In this document: positions 8,269-18,626 of the stretch, piece by piece
Position numbering within the stretch: the first letter of the stretch is position 1
How the letters are laid out: each line of letters starts with the position of its first letter
From: BOG-908 sp965198825
GTDB taxonomy: Bacteria; Pseudomonadota; Alphaproteobacteria; Acetobacterales; Acetobacteraceae
Assembly: GCA_965198825.1 (NCBI GenBank)
Contig: CBDAQB010000003.1
Span: forward strand, 868,001-932,000
Length of the DNA stretch: 64,000 nt
Reading direction: 5' to 3'
Program-made: the position numbers and the translations under genes
Notes under the pieces: model-generated
The model's input: only the letters and a program-made list of their open reading frames with translations
What the model was told of the DNA's origin: nothing
The model's database searches: none

Positions 8269-8523
8269 ATGGCACCTGCTTCCGGCGCGGGGGGGATGCG
8301 CTTCAGCTCGGTGCGTTCCCAGACAATGGTGCGGGTGATGCCGTTTGACAATTGTCAATCAGAGAATTCACAGAAGAGTGTTATTGCTAGATTGTGACAC
8401 TCTTCTGCAACAGAATGTAATCCTCCTTCTTAACCGCCGCCGATGTTCCGAAATGCCCTGCGCTCGACAGGGGCGCCTGCGGCTGGCTAGCCTGCGCTGA
8501 CGCACCGCACCGAAGGCAGGCTG
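8269..8523. promoter_or_regulatory. Intergenic region before the MFS gene with two operator-like palindromes
   Basis: No convincing gene is visible here. It contains a perfect 14-bp palindrome TTGACAATTGTCAA at 8345-8358 and, 12 bases on, a perfect 10-bp inverted repeat CAGAAGAGTG/CACTCTTCTG (8371-8380 and 8398-8407, 17-nt spacer). The stretch is locally AT-rich, unlike its surroundings. The first palindrome has the size and symmetry of operators for dimeric repressors such as the GntR family; that link is inference. It most likely controls the MFS gene that begins about 115 bases downstream. Confidence 0.5.
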
Positions 8524-9816
8524 TTGTCAGGCACCGTCGCTGATCCCGCCATCGTCCCGCCACACCAGGCGACAAGCGGCCTTGGCCGCACCATCCTGGC
8601 AGCCACGATTGGCAACGCCCTCGAGTTCTACGATTTTACCGTGTTTGGCTATTTTGCTGTGCAGATCGCCGCCGCCTTCTTTCCCACATCGAGCGGCCAG
8701 GTCTCGCTACTGCTGACGCTTGGCACCTATGGCGTCTCGTTCTTCGCCCGGCCGCTCGGCGCGATGTACCTGGGCAGCTACGCCGATCGTCATGGCCGGC
8801 GCGCCTCTCTCAGCCTCTCCATCATGCTCATGACGGTCGGCACGCTGCTCATCGCCCTTATGCCCGCCTACAGTATGATCGGCATCATCGCGCCGCTCGG
8901 CGTGCTGGCCGGCCGCATCGTGCAGGGCTTTTCCACCGGCGGCGAGTTCGGTGGCGCGACCGCCTTCATGATCGAGCATGCCCCCGCGCGCCGCGGCCTG
9001 TTCGGCTCCATGCAGTTCGTCAGCCAGACAGTCGCCACCATCCTGGGCTCCGGTATTGCGCTCGCGGTCAGCGTTGCCCTCAGCAAGCATGCGCTGAACG
9101 AGTGGGGCTTTCGCGTTCCGTTTCTGCTCGGCCTACTGATCGCCCCCGTCGGCATCTATGTCCGCCGGCACGTGGATGAGACGCCAGCCTACGAAGCCGC
9201 CGTTCCGCACGCGGCTCCCGTCGCCGAACTCTTCGGCCGCCACTGGCTCCGCATGGCACTCGCCGCATGCGTCATCGCCGGCGGCACCGCAGGCACCTAC
9301 CTCGCCATCTACATCCCGACGTACGCGCAGCAACAACTGCACATGTCCGTCTCGAGCAGCTTCGCCGCCCCGTTCATCGCCAACCTCGCCGGCCTCGTCG
9401 TCACCCCAGCCGCCGCCCATCTGTCCGACCGCATCGGCCGCATGCCCATCATGCTGACAGGGTGCGTGGCCCTTCTCGCCGTCGCCTACCCAGCCTTCCT
9501 GCTCATCGGCGCCTACCCCTCGGTCGGCATGCTCACCGCCATGGTCATCGCCATCGCGGTCCCGCGCATGTTCTACACGGCGCCTCTGCCAGCCGTACTC
9601 GCCGAGATGTTCCCGGTCGAAGTGCGCGTCGCCGGCATGTCGCTCAGCTATACGTTCGGTGTCATCGTGTTCGGCGGCTTCGCCGGGCTGATCGTGCAGT
9701 GGCTGATCGACGTCACCGGCGATCCGCTAATACCTGGGTATTATCTGGCGGCTTCTACCGCCATCACTTTGGCGGCGCTCATCACCATACGGCGGCGGTT
9801 GGTGATGTTTTTTTAA
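8524..9816 (+). CDS. MFS transporter, metabolite:H+ symporter-like
   Basis: Integral membrane permease of 430 residues with twelve predicted membrane segments. GNALEFYDFTVFGYFA in helix 1 and the loop motif GSYADRHGRR after helix 2 are signatures of the MHS group (citrate, ketoglutarate, shikimate and proline/betaine carriers). FSTGGEFGGA in helix 4 is also typical of MHS. The substrate cannot be assigned. The start is taken as TTG at 8524 with GAAGG about 9 bases upstream; the next Met is far inside the protein. The stop is followed within 10 bases by a family-1 repeat. Confidence 0.85.
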   Translation: MSGTVADPAIVPPHQATSGLGRTILAATIGNALEFYDFTVFGYFAVQIAAAFFPTSSGQVSLLLTLGTYGVSFFARPLGAMYLGSYADRHGRRASLSLSIMLMTVGTLLIALMPAYSMIGIIAPLGVLAGRIVQGFSTGGEFGGATAFMIEHAPARRGLFGSMQFVSQTVATILGSGIALAVSVALSKHALNEWGFRVPFLLGLLIAPVGIYVRRHVDETPAYEAAVPHAAPVAELFGRHWLRMALAACVIAGGTAGTYLAIYIPTYAQQQLHMSVSSSFAAPFIANLAGLVVTPAAAHLSDRIGRMPIMLTGCVALLAVAYPAFLLIGAYPSVGMLTAMVIAIAVPRMFYTAPLPAVLAEMFPVEVRVAGMSLSYTFGVIVFGGFAGLIVQWLIDVTGDPLIPGYYLAASTAITLAALITIRRRLVMFF

Positions 9817-9824
9817 GGAAGCCT

Positions 9825-9936
9825 CTTCTTTTTTGAAAAAAAGAAGCAAAAAACTTTTGTTCGTTTAGGCCGGGCACATCCTCAAACACGGTCCCAAGTC
9901 GCAAAAGTTTTTTGCTTCTTTTTTTCAAAAAAGAAG
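9825..9936. repeat. Family-1 repeat, full copy
   Basis: Left arm 9825-9859, right arm 9902-9936, both with CTTC...GAAG closing pairs. The centre is in the inverted orientation relative to the copies at 13869 and 53431. It lies between the convergent MFS and dnaJ genes and could terminate both. Confidence 0.9.
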
Positions 9937-9946
9937 ATGCTTCTTT

Positions 9947-11077
9947 CTAACCTCCGCCGGCCAAGAACTCCTTCATTTTCGCAAAGAAGCCCTCGTGCTC
10001 AGGGCTCCCCTTCGAATGTCCACTGGCTTCGGCCTCGAATTCCTCCAACAACTCGCGTTGCCGGCGCGTGAGATGCTGCGGCGTTTCGACTTTCGCCTGC
10101 ACGACCATGTCGCCACGCGCCGTGCTGCGCAAAACGGAGAAGCCCTTGCCGCGCAGGCGGAATTGCGCGCCCGTCTGTGTGCCGGCCGGGATCTTCACCT
10201 TCATGCGCGTGCCGTCGATGACCGGCACCTCGATATCGTCGCCGAGCGCCGCCTGGCTCATGCGAAGCGGCACTTCGCAGAACACGTGCGCGCCTTCGCG
10301 ATGAAAAAGATTGTGCTGGCGTATGGCGATATGAACGTAGAGGTCGCCGTTCGCCGCGCCCTGGCCGCCGGCCTCGCCTTCGCCTTGAAGGCGGATGCGC
10401 GTGCCGTCCTCGACACCAGGCGGCACGGTGACCTGGATGGCGCGCTCGCGTTGCACGGTGCCGGCGCCCTGGCAGATGCGGCATGGGTTGCGGATGACGC
10501 GGCCTGCGCCGCCGCAGGTCGGGCAGGTGCGCTCGACGAGAAAGAAGCCTTGCTGGGCCCGCACCTTGCCGGCGCCGCCGCAGGTCGTGCACGCGTCGGC
10601 AGCGCGCTGGCCGTCTGCCGACCCGGTGCCCTTGCAGGCCTCGCAGGCGACGCGGGTAGGAACGCGGACGGGTGTCTTGGTGCCGGAGAAGGCCTCGGTG
10701 AGTTCGATCTCGACCTGGATCTGGATGTCTGCGCCAGTGCGCGTGCGTGTGCGGCCGCCGCGGCCGGTAAAGTCGCCGAACATCTGGTCGAAGATGTCGC
10801 CGAGCCCGCCTGCGCCGGAGAAATCAAAGCCGCCTGGATGTCCGCCGCCCTGCTCGAAGGCGGCATGGCCGAAGCGGTCGTAGGCGGCGCGCTTCTGGTC
10901 GTCCTTGAGGACCTCGTAGGCCTCGCTGCACTCCTTGAAGCGCGCCTCGGCCTGCTTGTCGCCCGGATTGCGGTCCGGATGATACTTCATGGCGACCTTG
11001 CGGTAGGCCTTCTTCAAGTCCTCCGCACTGGCTTCCTTGGTCACCTCAAGCGTTGCGTAATAGTCGGCTTTTGCCAT
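9947..11077 (-). CDS. dnaJ: Chaperone DnaJ (Hsp40)
   Basis: J-domain co-chaperone that delivers substrates to DnaK and stimulates its ATPase. The start ATG at 11077 gives MAKADYYATL, as in other DnaJ proteins; a GTG 18 bases upstream would add six residues. The J domain carries HPD at residues 33-35. A Gly/Phe-rich linker follows, then the zinc domain with four CxxCxGxG motifs (CEACKGTG, CTTCGGAG, CPTCGGAG, CRICQGAG), then the C-terminal substrate domains. At 376 residues it is a normal type I DnaJ. It follows dnaK after a GC-rich intercistronic hairpin. Confidence 0.97.
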   Translation of the reverse strand: MAKADYYATLEVTKEASAEDLKKAYRKVAMKYHPDRNPGDKQAEARFKECSEAYEVLKDDQKRAAYDRFGHAAFEQGGGHPGGFDFSGAGGLGDIFDQMFGDFTGRGGRTRTRTGADIQIQVEIELTEAFSGTKTPVRVPTRVACEACKGTGSADGQRAADACTTCGGAGKVRAQQGFFLVERTCPTCGGAGRVIRNPCRICQGAGTVQRERAIQVTVPPGVEDGTRIRLQGEGEAGGQGAANGDLYVHIAIRQHNLFHREGAHVFCEVPLRMSQAALGDDIEVPVIDGTRMKVKIPAGTQTGAQFRLRGKGFSVLRSTARGDMVVQAKVETPQHLTRRQRELLEEFEAEASGHSKGSPEHEGFFAKMKEFLAGGG

Positions 11078-11101
11078 CGACGGTTCGGGGTCCACACGTG
11101 A

Positions 11102-11129
11102 ACCGGCCCGGGCTCACGCCCGGGCCGGT
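11102..11129. terminator. Intercistronic hairpin between dnaK and dnaJ
   Basis: Perfect 12-bp stem ACCGGCCCGGGC/GCCCGGGCCGGT with a TCAC loop, directly after the dnaK stop and before dnaJ, with no T-run. It probably lowers dnaJ relative to dnaK by attenuation, or protects the dnaK message; which of these is inference. Confidence 0.6.
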
Positions 11130-11137
11130 GACCGAAA

Positions 11138-13063
<1,926 letters not shown>

Positions 13064-13136
13064 ACTGTCGTAAACTCCTTGGCAGCGGCAGCTTGCGGCC
13101 CGAAGCACCGCAAATTGTCCTTATGGAATGGGATGG

Positions 13137-13166
13137 GATGTATTGTTTGGGCAGGGCTTAGACAAG
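13137..13166 (-). promoter_or_regulatory. Candidate dnaK promoter
   Basis: On the minus strand CTTGTC (13161-13166) is followed, after 18 bases, by TACATC (13137-13142), upstream of the dnaK start. The CTTG element is compatible with alphaproteobacterial heat-shock sigma-32 promoters, while TTGTCT with 17-base spacing could serve the housekeeping sigma. No CIRCE-like inverted repeat is seen in the grpE-dnaK gap. Confidence 0.4.
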
Positions 13167-13235
13167 GGGAGAAGGGCCCCGTCGTGCGGACGGCGTGCCC
13201 GGTGTAACCCCTCGTAAATGCCTGGCCCGGCAGGC

Positions 13236-13799
13236 TCAGGCAGTCTTGTCGAGAGGCTCGGCCTTGGCGACGACGACCATCGCGGGACGCAGCAGCCGGC
13301 CGTTCAAGGTCCAGCCGCGGCTCCAGGACTGCACGACCGTTCCCGGCGCATGCTCGCTGGAAACCTGTTCCGCCATCGCCTGATGCAGATTGGCGTCGAA
13401 CGGCTTTCCGGACGGGTCCTCGGCGACAATGCCGTTACGCTCCAGCAGCGAGACGAAGCTGCGCTCGACACCTTCGAAACCGTCGCGCAGCTTGGTGACG
13501 ATGTCTGGCTCGTTGTCGGCGGGCGGGGGCAGGTTGGCCAGGCCACGCCGCAGATTCTCGGCCGCTTCGACCACATCCTTGGCGAACTTCTGCAGGCCGT
13601 ACTGCCGCGCATCATCCACTTCGCGCCGGCTGCGGGCGCGGACGTTCTGGGTTTCCGCCTCGGCACGCATCCATTTGTCGCGGAATTCGTCGCGCTCGGC
13701 TTCGAGTTCGGCAATGCGCTGCGCAGCCTCGCTCATCAGACCTTCTGCGGCGGGGGCGCCCTCCGGCGCGGCTTCGGTCGGTTCGGTCGTGTCGCTCAT
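13236..13799 (-). CDS. grpE: Nucleotide exchange factor GrpE
   Basis: Cytoplasmic co-chaperone that releases ADP from DnaK. The 187-residue protein has a disordered acidic N-terminus, a long coiled coil (AELEAERDEFRDKWMRAEAE), the conserved helix NVRARSRREVDDARQYGLQK, and the C-terminal beta domain ending WTLNGRLLRPAMVVVAK. It is the first gene of the grpE-dnaK-dnaJ cluster, separated from dnaK by about 170 bases that hold a promoter candidate. A family-1 repeat lies 70 bases upstream in the divergent region, so the grpE promoter must be within or beyond it. Confidence 0.97.
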   Translation of the reverse strand: MSDTTEPTEAAPEGAPAAEGLMSEAAQRIAELEAERDEFRDKWMRAEAETQNVRARSRREVDDARQYGLQKFAKDVVEAAENLRRGLANLPPPADNEPDIVTKLRDGFEGVERSFVSLLERNGIVAEDPSGKPFDANLHQAMAEQVSSEHAPGTVVQSWSRGWTLNGRLLRPAMVVVAKAEPLDKTA

Positions 13800-13868
13800 G
13801 GGGCGGAGTTAGGCGGTTCCAGGGGCGGCGACAAGGTGGTGTGGTGCGGTGGGAGGAAAGAGGAAGGA

Positions 13869-13980
13869 CTTCTTTTTTGAAAAAAAGAAGCAAAAAACTT
13901 CTGCGACCTTGGGCCGAGCTTGTGGAAGTGCCGGGCCAAAACTCCCAAAAGTTTTTTGCTTCTTTTTTTCAAAAAAGAAG
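13869..13980. repeat. Family-1 repeat, full copy in a divergent region
   Basis: Left arm 13869-13903, right arm 13946-13980, flanked by GGAAGGA and TCCTTG. It is one of only two copies between divergent genes (grpE and the 680-residue protein), so a pure 3'-terminator role does not fit this site. The rest of the 354-base gap (13981-14153) should hold the promoter of the plus-strand gene, but I recognise no strong motif there. Confidence 0.9.
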
Positions 13981-14153
13981 TCCTTGCTTTCAAACAGCCA
14001 GTTAAACCTCCGGATCTGTTTTAATCTTGCAGTAACCACCCGCGCCGAACAGCGCAGCTAATCCTCAGCACTGCGTGATTTTCTTTGCCGAATTAACAGT
14101 CCATTCAGCTTCAGCCCGCATCTTGCGACCACACCGCGCAGGATGAGACGAAC

Positions 14154-16196
14154 ATGACGATTTCAGATGCCGCAACGACCTCAAAGATCGTCAGTGGCGC
14201 CACCAGCATTTCGGTCGCGCAGTTCTTCACAGTAGGCGCCGCGGGCAACCCGGCCTACCTGGTGGTGAACGCATTGGACCGTAACGAATACACCGCTGCC
14301 GCCACCCGCACCACGGGCAGCTTCTCGGGGAATGGCCATGTGCTCAACCTCGCCAACGAGGATGGCGACGGGCGTGGCGCTGGCATCGTCTTCACCCTGT
14401 CGTCCACCGGCCAGTATGTGAATGCGACATACGGGTCGCTGTCGGCGCTGACCTTCATGTCGTCGTCCAGCAGCAACGACATGACGAACATCTCGCTGTT
14501 CGGCGCCAGCTCGGCGAGCCTGGCGCAGGCCTATGCCTCGGACGCCTATGGCCTGATGCAGGGCGACCGCGCGGGCTATATCGGCTCGGCGACGGTGGTG
14601 ACGGACAAGGCCCATGCGGCGAACGTGGTGCCTGCAGCGGCGACGCCCGATGGTATCGCCACGGTGGCGGAAAGCTTCGTGGGCGACGCCTGGAACATGG
14701 ACGGCTGCTGGGTTCTGGCCAGCACGATTGCGGCCGAAGCGGGCGCGTCGTTGCCTGTGCAAAGCACGGCGATCGGCGTGCCTGGTGCCGCAAACGGCGA
14801 ATGGTATGTCGCCTACAACGGTCCTTCAGGAAGCTCCGGAAATTGGCAGAACCTGGTCAGCACCGGGGACATCGTGGCTTTCGCGCCAGCCGGGGGCGGC
14901 GGCCATATCACCACTTGCGTCTCGGGCAGCGGCAGCAGCGCGCTACTCGTCGATAACATCACTTATGAAGGCGGCAACGGCCAGATCAGCAATCCGGCGA
15001 ACGACGGATCGCCGAACGACATCATCATTGCGGCGCCGCATTCGGCGGCGCAGGAATTCAACGGCGCCAACGCGAGCGACGTAGTGGTCTATGCGCTGGA
15101 TACGCCGGTCGTGAAAACCTCGGCCTCGGCAGCAGCGACAGTCGGCACGCCGCTGGCCCTGAGCGGGCTGGTCTCGGCGACCGACCCCGAGGGCCACGCG
15201 GTTACGCAGTACCAGCTTTACGACAGTGCCTCCGGCGCCAGCTTCGTGGTTGCCAACGCCAGCCATGCGGCGGCTTCGGCGGCCACTGCATTGACGGTGA
15301 CGAGCCTCGCCTCCGTGAGCCTGTCGCTCGCGAACGCCGGCAGCAGCACAATAGAAATACGCGCCAGCAACGGCAGCTACTGGGGTGACTGGCAAGGGCA
15401 GGGCGTCACTGCCGCACCCCCCACGCCGGTGGCGCCGAAGCTCGGCACGCCCACTGCCAACCAGATCTGGCAGCAGGGGAGCAAGGTCAGCCTCACGCTG
15501 CCCTCGACCCTTTTCACCGATCCGCAGAAGCTGGCGCTCACCTACACTGCGACCGGCGGCGGCAGTACGGCCACGACAAAGGCCGGCGCCTTTCCATCCT
15601 GGCTCAGCTTCAACTCGACCACCAGGACGTTCACCGGAACGGTGCCGACGGGTGCGCTGCTCACTGTGCCGATTACCGTCACCGCGACAGACACCGCTGG
15701 CCTTTCCGCCAGCGAAAGCTTCGTGGCGACCGTGCCCGCGGCAGCGCCCACTTTGGCCATCGCGGAGACGACGCAAAGCTGGGCTGCGGGGAGCAAGATC
15801 GCCGATGCACTGCCTGCAAACAGTTTCATCGATCCGCAGAAGCAGGCGCTGACGTTGCAAGCCACGCTGTCCACCGGCGCGGCGCTGCCGTCCTGGCTGG
15901 TCTTTTCGGCAGCCACGGGTACTTTCAGCGGAACGGCGCCTACGACGGCGCAAAGCCTCACGTTGAAAGTCACCGCGACGGATACGAGCGGGCTTTCGGC
16001 CTCCGAGACTTTCACCGCCAGCGTCATCAAGTCGGCGCACGGGCTGACACTCCCGGCTCTCACCCTCGCGGACTGGGGTGGTGCTGCACAAACACAGGCC
16101 GCGGTTTCGGCGCCGGTGCGTGCGTCAGGCTTCGGCGTGGCGGAGATTGCCCACTCGGTCGTGGGGTTCTTCCCGGGGTTCCACCACCACGGGTAA
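14154..16196 (+). CDS. Large Cys/His peptidase-like protein with repeated adhesin-type modules
   Basis: 680 residues, Ala/Ser/Thr-rich. Residues 1-150 are beta-rich with no obvious function. Residues 165-300 look like an NlpC/P60 or CHAP-type cysteine peptidase: Cys185 in MDGCWVLAS at the start of a helix, then His251 in GGGGHITTCVSG after a Trp-rich GEWYVAYNG stretch. Residues 320-420 resemble a module found in RTX adhesins (ATDPEGHAVTQYQLYDSASG ... YWGDWQG). Residues 430-530 and 535-630 are two tandem He_PIG/cadherin-like domains sharing DPQKxALT and WLxFxxxTxTFxGT motifs. No classical signal peptide is present, so export by a type I system or another route is inferred. Substrate and catalytic activity are unproven. 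Confidence 0.7.
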   Translation: MTISDAATTSKIVSGATSISVAQFFTVGAAGNPAYLVVNALDRNEYTAAATRTTGSFSGNGHVLNLANEDGDGRGAGIVFTLSSTGQYVNATYGSLSALTFMSSSSSNDMTNISLFGASSASLAQAYASDAYGLMQGDRAGYIGSATVVTDKAHAANVVPAAATPDGIATVAESFVGDAWNMDGCWVLASTIAAEAGASLPVQSTAIGVPGAANGEWYVAYNGPSGSSGNWQNLVSTGDIVAFAPAGGGGHITTCVSGSGSSALLVDNITYEGGNGQISNPANDGSPNDIIIAAPHSAAQEFNGANASDVVVYALDTPVVKTSASAAATVGTPLALSGLVSATDPEGHAVTQYQLYDSASGASFVVANASHAAASAATALTVTSLASVSLSLANAGSSTIEIRASNGSYWGDWQGQGVTAAPPTPVAPKLGTPTANQIWQQGSKVSLTLPSTLFTDPQKLALTYTATGGGSTATTKAGAFPSWLSFNSTTRTFTGTVPTGALLTVPITVTATDTAGLSASESFVATVPAAAPTLAIAETTQSWAAGSKIADALPANSFIDPQKQALTLQATLSTGAALPSWLVFSAATGTFSGTAPTTAQSLTLKVTATDTSGLSASETFTASVIKSAHGLTLPALTLADWGGAAQTQAAVSAPVRASGFGVAEIAHSVVGFFPGFHHHG

Positions 16197-16201
16197 GCCA
16201 A

Positions 16202-16636
16202 TCAGCCGTCGGCGTTGGCGGGACGGCCGCGCATGCGCTTCGTCTCGCCGCGCTGTGTCTTGCCTTCCAGCCGCCGCTTCTGCGAGCCGAGTGTCGGCCT
16301 GGTCGGGCGACGCTTCGGCGGCGGCGGCACGGCCGCCTCGCGCAGCAACTCCAGCAATCGTTCGCGGGCGTCCGCACGGTTGCGGTCCTGCGTGCGGTGC
16401 CGCTGGGCGGTGATGACCAGCACGCCATCGGCCGTCATGCGGCGTCCGGCAAGTTTGATCAGTTGAGCACGGACCCGGTCGGGCAGGGCCGCCGAACGGC
16501 GCACGTCGAAGCGTAGCTGAACGGCGGTTTCGACCTTCTGGATGTTCTGGCCGCCGGCGCCAGACGCCCTCAGGAACGACTCGGAGATCTCCGACTCATC
16601 GACAGCCAGGCTGCCGGTGACCTGGATGAGCGCCAT
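16202..16636 (-). CDS. arfB: Alternative ribosome-rescue factor ArfB (YaeJ-like)
   Basis: Peptidyl-tRNA hydrolase that frees stalled, non-stop ribosomes. The 144-residue protein has the catalytic GGQ at residues 28-30 and the basic C-terminal tail (QKRRLEGKTQRGETKRMRGR) that in ArfB enters the empty mRNA channel; it lacks the codon-reading domain of RF1/RF2. It converges on the large peptidase-like gene with a gap of only 5 bases. An exported methyltransferase lies upstream on the same strand. Confidence 0.93.
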   Translation of the reverse strand: MALIQVTGSLAVDESEISESFLRASGAGGQNIQKVETAVQLRFDVRRSAALPDRVRAQLIKLAGRRMTADGVLVITAQRHRTQDRNRADARERLLELLREAAVPPPPKRRPTRPTLGSQKRRLEGKTQRGETKRMRGRPANADG

Positions 16637-16661
16637 ACGGGCAGGTCCACCGGCAGCCCGA

Positions 16662-17459
16662 TCAGCGTGCCGGCTTGCGGAACTTCAGGACGAAATTATC
16701 CGCCTCGCCGATGGCGGCATATTTGTCGTGGTCCTTGGCGCCGAGCTGGAACGTCGGCGGCAGGGTCCAGACGCCTTCGGGATAATCCTTGGTGTCCTTC
16801 GGATTGGCGAGCATTTCGGACGAGGCGACGAGCTCGAAGCCGGCCTTCTTGGCCAGCGCGATCGTGTAGTCCTGCCGCACATAGCCGCTGGCGGCTTTTG
16901 GATCCTGCGGGATCTTCTCCGAGCCGCGGTGCTCCTCGATGCCGAACACGCCGCCCGGCTTGAGCGCCGTGTAGAAGCTGGCGAGCACGGCGTCCGCGGT
17001 GCCGTCATTCATCCAATTATGCAGGTTGCGGAAGGTCAGTACGAAGTCGGCGGTCCCGGCCGGCGCGACCGCGCCGCCGAGCTGCGTGATATGGATCTTG
17101 CTGAAGCGCGACGGATCGGCCGCGAGCTTCGCCTTGAAGCGGACGTTGCCCTTGGCATCGTCGGCGTCGGATGCCAGCGCAACATAATAGGTGCCGGCCG
17201 CCGAGAGGTACGGTGCGAGGATCTCGGTCCAGTAGCCGCCGCCAGGCTCGATTTCGACCACGGTGGCATCGCCGCGCAGGCCGAAGAAGGTGAGCTCCTC
17301 TGCCGGATGGCGCACGCTGTCGCGTGCGACGAACTTCGGCGTGCGCTGCGGATTGGCGATGGCCTTTTCGAGTGCGGGATCGGTCGTCTGCAGTTCGCCG
17401 GCGAACGCCGGGCTGGCGAGGAGAAGCATCGCGGCGGCAACGGCTTCGAGGTGGCGCAT
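16662..17459 (-). CDS. Exported class I SAM-dependent methyltransferase-like protein
   Basis: Starts MRHLEAVAAAMLLLASPAFAG, a clear Sec signal peptide with cleavage after ASPAFA, so the mature protein is probably periplasmic. The ATG at 17459 is preceded by GGGAG. The methyltransferase motif I is EIEPGGGYWTEILAP; later motifs include FRNLHNWMND and LKPGGVFGIEEHR. The 265-residue form matches a group of predicted periplasmic methyltransferases (COG4798-like, from memory). How it would obtain S-adenosylmethionine outside the cytoplasm is unclear, so it may bind another ligand. Confidence 0.8.
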   Translation of the reverse strand: MRHLEAVAAAMLLLASPAFAGELQTTDPALEKAIANPQRTPKFVARDSVRHPAEELTFFGLRGDATVVEIEPGGGYWTEILAPYLSAAGTYYVALASDADDAKGNVRFKAKLAADPSRFSKIHITQLGGAVAPAGTADFVLTFRNLHNWMNDGTADAVLASFYTALKPGGVFGIEEHRGSEKIPQDPKAASGYVRQDYTIALAKKAGFELVASSEMLANPKDTKDYPEGVWTLPPTFQLGAKDHDKYAAIGEADNFVLKFRKPAR

Positions 17460-17604
17460 GGTTCGGCTCCCAGGAGAGGCCGCACCATGCCTCGCGCACC
17501 CGCCTTGCGGCAACTCCGCGCTTGTTGACCCTGGTTCGGCGGCGGGACAAAGATGCGGCCGTTTCAGGAGGACGCTGCGGTTCACGCCGCGACGCGCAAA
17601 ATCC

Positions 17605-18339
17605 ATGCTGCATCACCGGCTTCTGAGCGCTGAGGAGTTGGCGCAGGCGCTGCGCGACATAGGCGCCCAGCGGTACCACATCCTGCACCCGTTCCACCGG
17701 CTGCTGCACGACGGCAAGCTCGAGCGCGGACAGGTCCAGGCCTGGGCGCTGAACCGCTTTTATTATCAGAGCATGATCCCGGTGAAGGACGCGTTCCTGC
17801 TCGCCCGCCTTCCGACGACAGAGTTGCGGCGCGAATGGCGCCGCCGCCTCGTTGACCACGACGGCGACGCACCAGGCAAAGGCGGCATCGCCCGCTGGAT
17901 GAAGCTCGCCGAAGGCGTCGGTCTCGACGCGGCCTATGTAGAATCCGGCACGGGCATCCTCCCCGCCACCCGCTTCGCCGTGGACGCCTATGTCAATTTC
18001 GTGCGCGAGCGGCCGCTGCTCGAAGCCGTCGCCTCCTCGCTCACCGAACTCTTCTCGCCGACCATCATTGCCGAGCGTGTCTCGGGCATGCTCGCCAACT
18101 ACCCCTGGGTGACCCAGGACACGCTCGCCTATTTCACGCCCCGCCTGACCCAGGCGCCGCAGGATGCGGCTTTCGCCCTACGCTACGTGCAGGACCACGC
18201 CCGCACGGCCGAAGAACAGGAAGCGGTCATGAACGCGCTTCGCTTCAAGTGCGACGTGCTCTGGTCGATGCTCGATGCGCTCAGCCACGCCTATGTCTCG
18301 CCGGCCCTGCCGCCACCCGGCGCATTCGTGCCCGCGTGA
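17605..18339 (+). CDS. pqqC: PQQ synthase PqqC
   Basis: Cofactor-free oxidase catalysing the last step of pyrroloquinoline quinone formation (ring closure and eight-electron oxidation of AHQQ). The 244 residues from ATG 17605 match the family length. Typical blocks include GKLERGQVQAWALNRFYYQ, GGIARWMKLAEGVGL and YVNFVRERPLLEAVASSLTE. pqqD follows 10 bases after its stop. pqqA, pqqB and pqqE are not adjacent: upstream is a divergent methyltransferase and downstream is a repeat plus a lipoprotein. The rest of the pathway must lie elsewhere if PQQ is made. Confidence 0.95.
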   Translation: MLHHRLLSAEELAQALRDIGAQRYHILHPFHRLLHDGKLERGQVQAWALNRFYYQSMIPVKDAFLLARLPTTELRREWRRRLVDHDGDAPGKGGIARWMKLAEGVGLDAAYVESGTGILPATRFAVDAYVNFVRERPLLEAVASSLTELFSPTIIAERVSGMLANYPWVTQDTLAYFTPRLTQAPQDAAFALRYVQDHARTAEEQEAVMNALRFKCDVLWSMLDALSHAYVSPALPPPGAFVPA

Positions 18340-18349
18340 AGGAGCCGGC

Positions 18350-18616
18350 ATGACGGGCGTTGTCAGTTTCGCGCGCGGGATGAAGTTCCGCTTCGACGAC
18401 GTGCGTTCGACATGGGTGCTGCTGGGGCCTGAGCGCGCCTTCGTGCCTGACGAGCACGCGGTGGAAGTGCTGAAGCTGATCGATGGGGTGCGCAGCGAGG
18501 ACATGATCGTCGATGATTTGGCTGCACGGTTCGACGCGCCCCGAGACGCGATCGCTGCTGACGTGGCTGCGATGCTTGATGATCTGGCTACTCGGGGAGC
18601 GGTTCGGCGTAGCTAA
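18350..18616 (+). CDS. pqqD: PqqA-binding chaperone PqqD
   Basis: RiPP recognition-element protein that carries the PqqA precursor peptide to the radical-SAM enzyme PqqE. It is 88 residues, starting at the ATG preceded by GGAG, with the winged-helix pattern of the family (WVLLGPERAFVPDEHAVEVL, then VRSEDMIVDDLAARFDAP). In many genomes pqqD is followed by or fused to pqqE; here a family-1 repeat begins 10 bases after the stop and no pqqE follows. Confidence 0.9.
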   Translation: MTGVVSFARGMKFRFDDVRSTWVLLGPERAFVPDEHAVEVLKLIDGVRSEDMIVDDLAARFDAPRDAIAADVAAMLDDLATRGAVRRS

Positions 18617-18626
18617 GGAAGGTCTT

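Noticed and set aside
13796..14061. Short frames such as KKKQKTF, SFLKKRSKKLL and FFSKKKSL around the repeats
   Set aside because: They recur at every family-1 repeat because the arms lack stops in two phases. Except for flgH and the BtuF-like gene, they do not lead into a gene that needs them.
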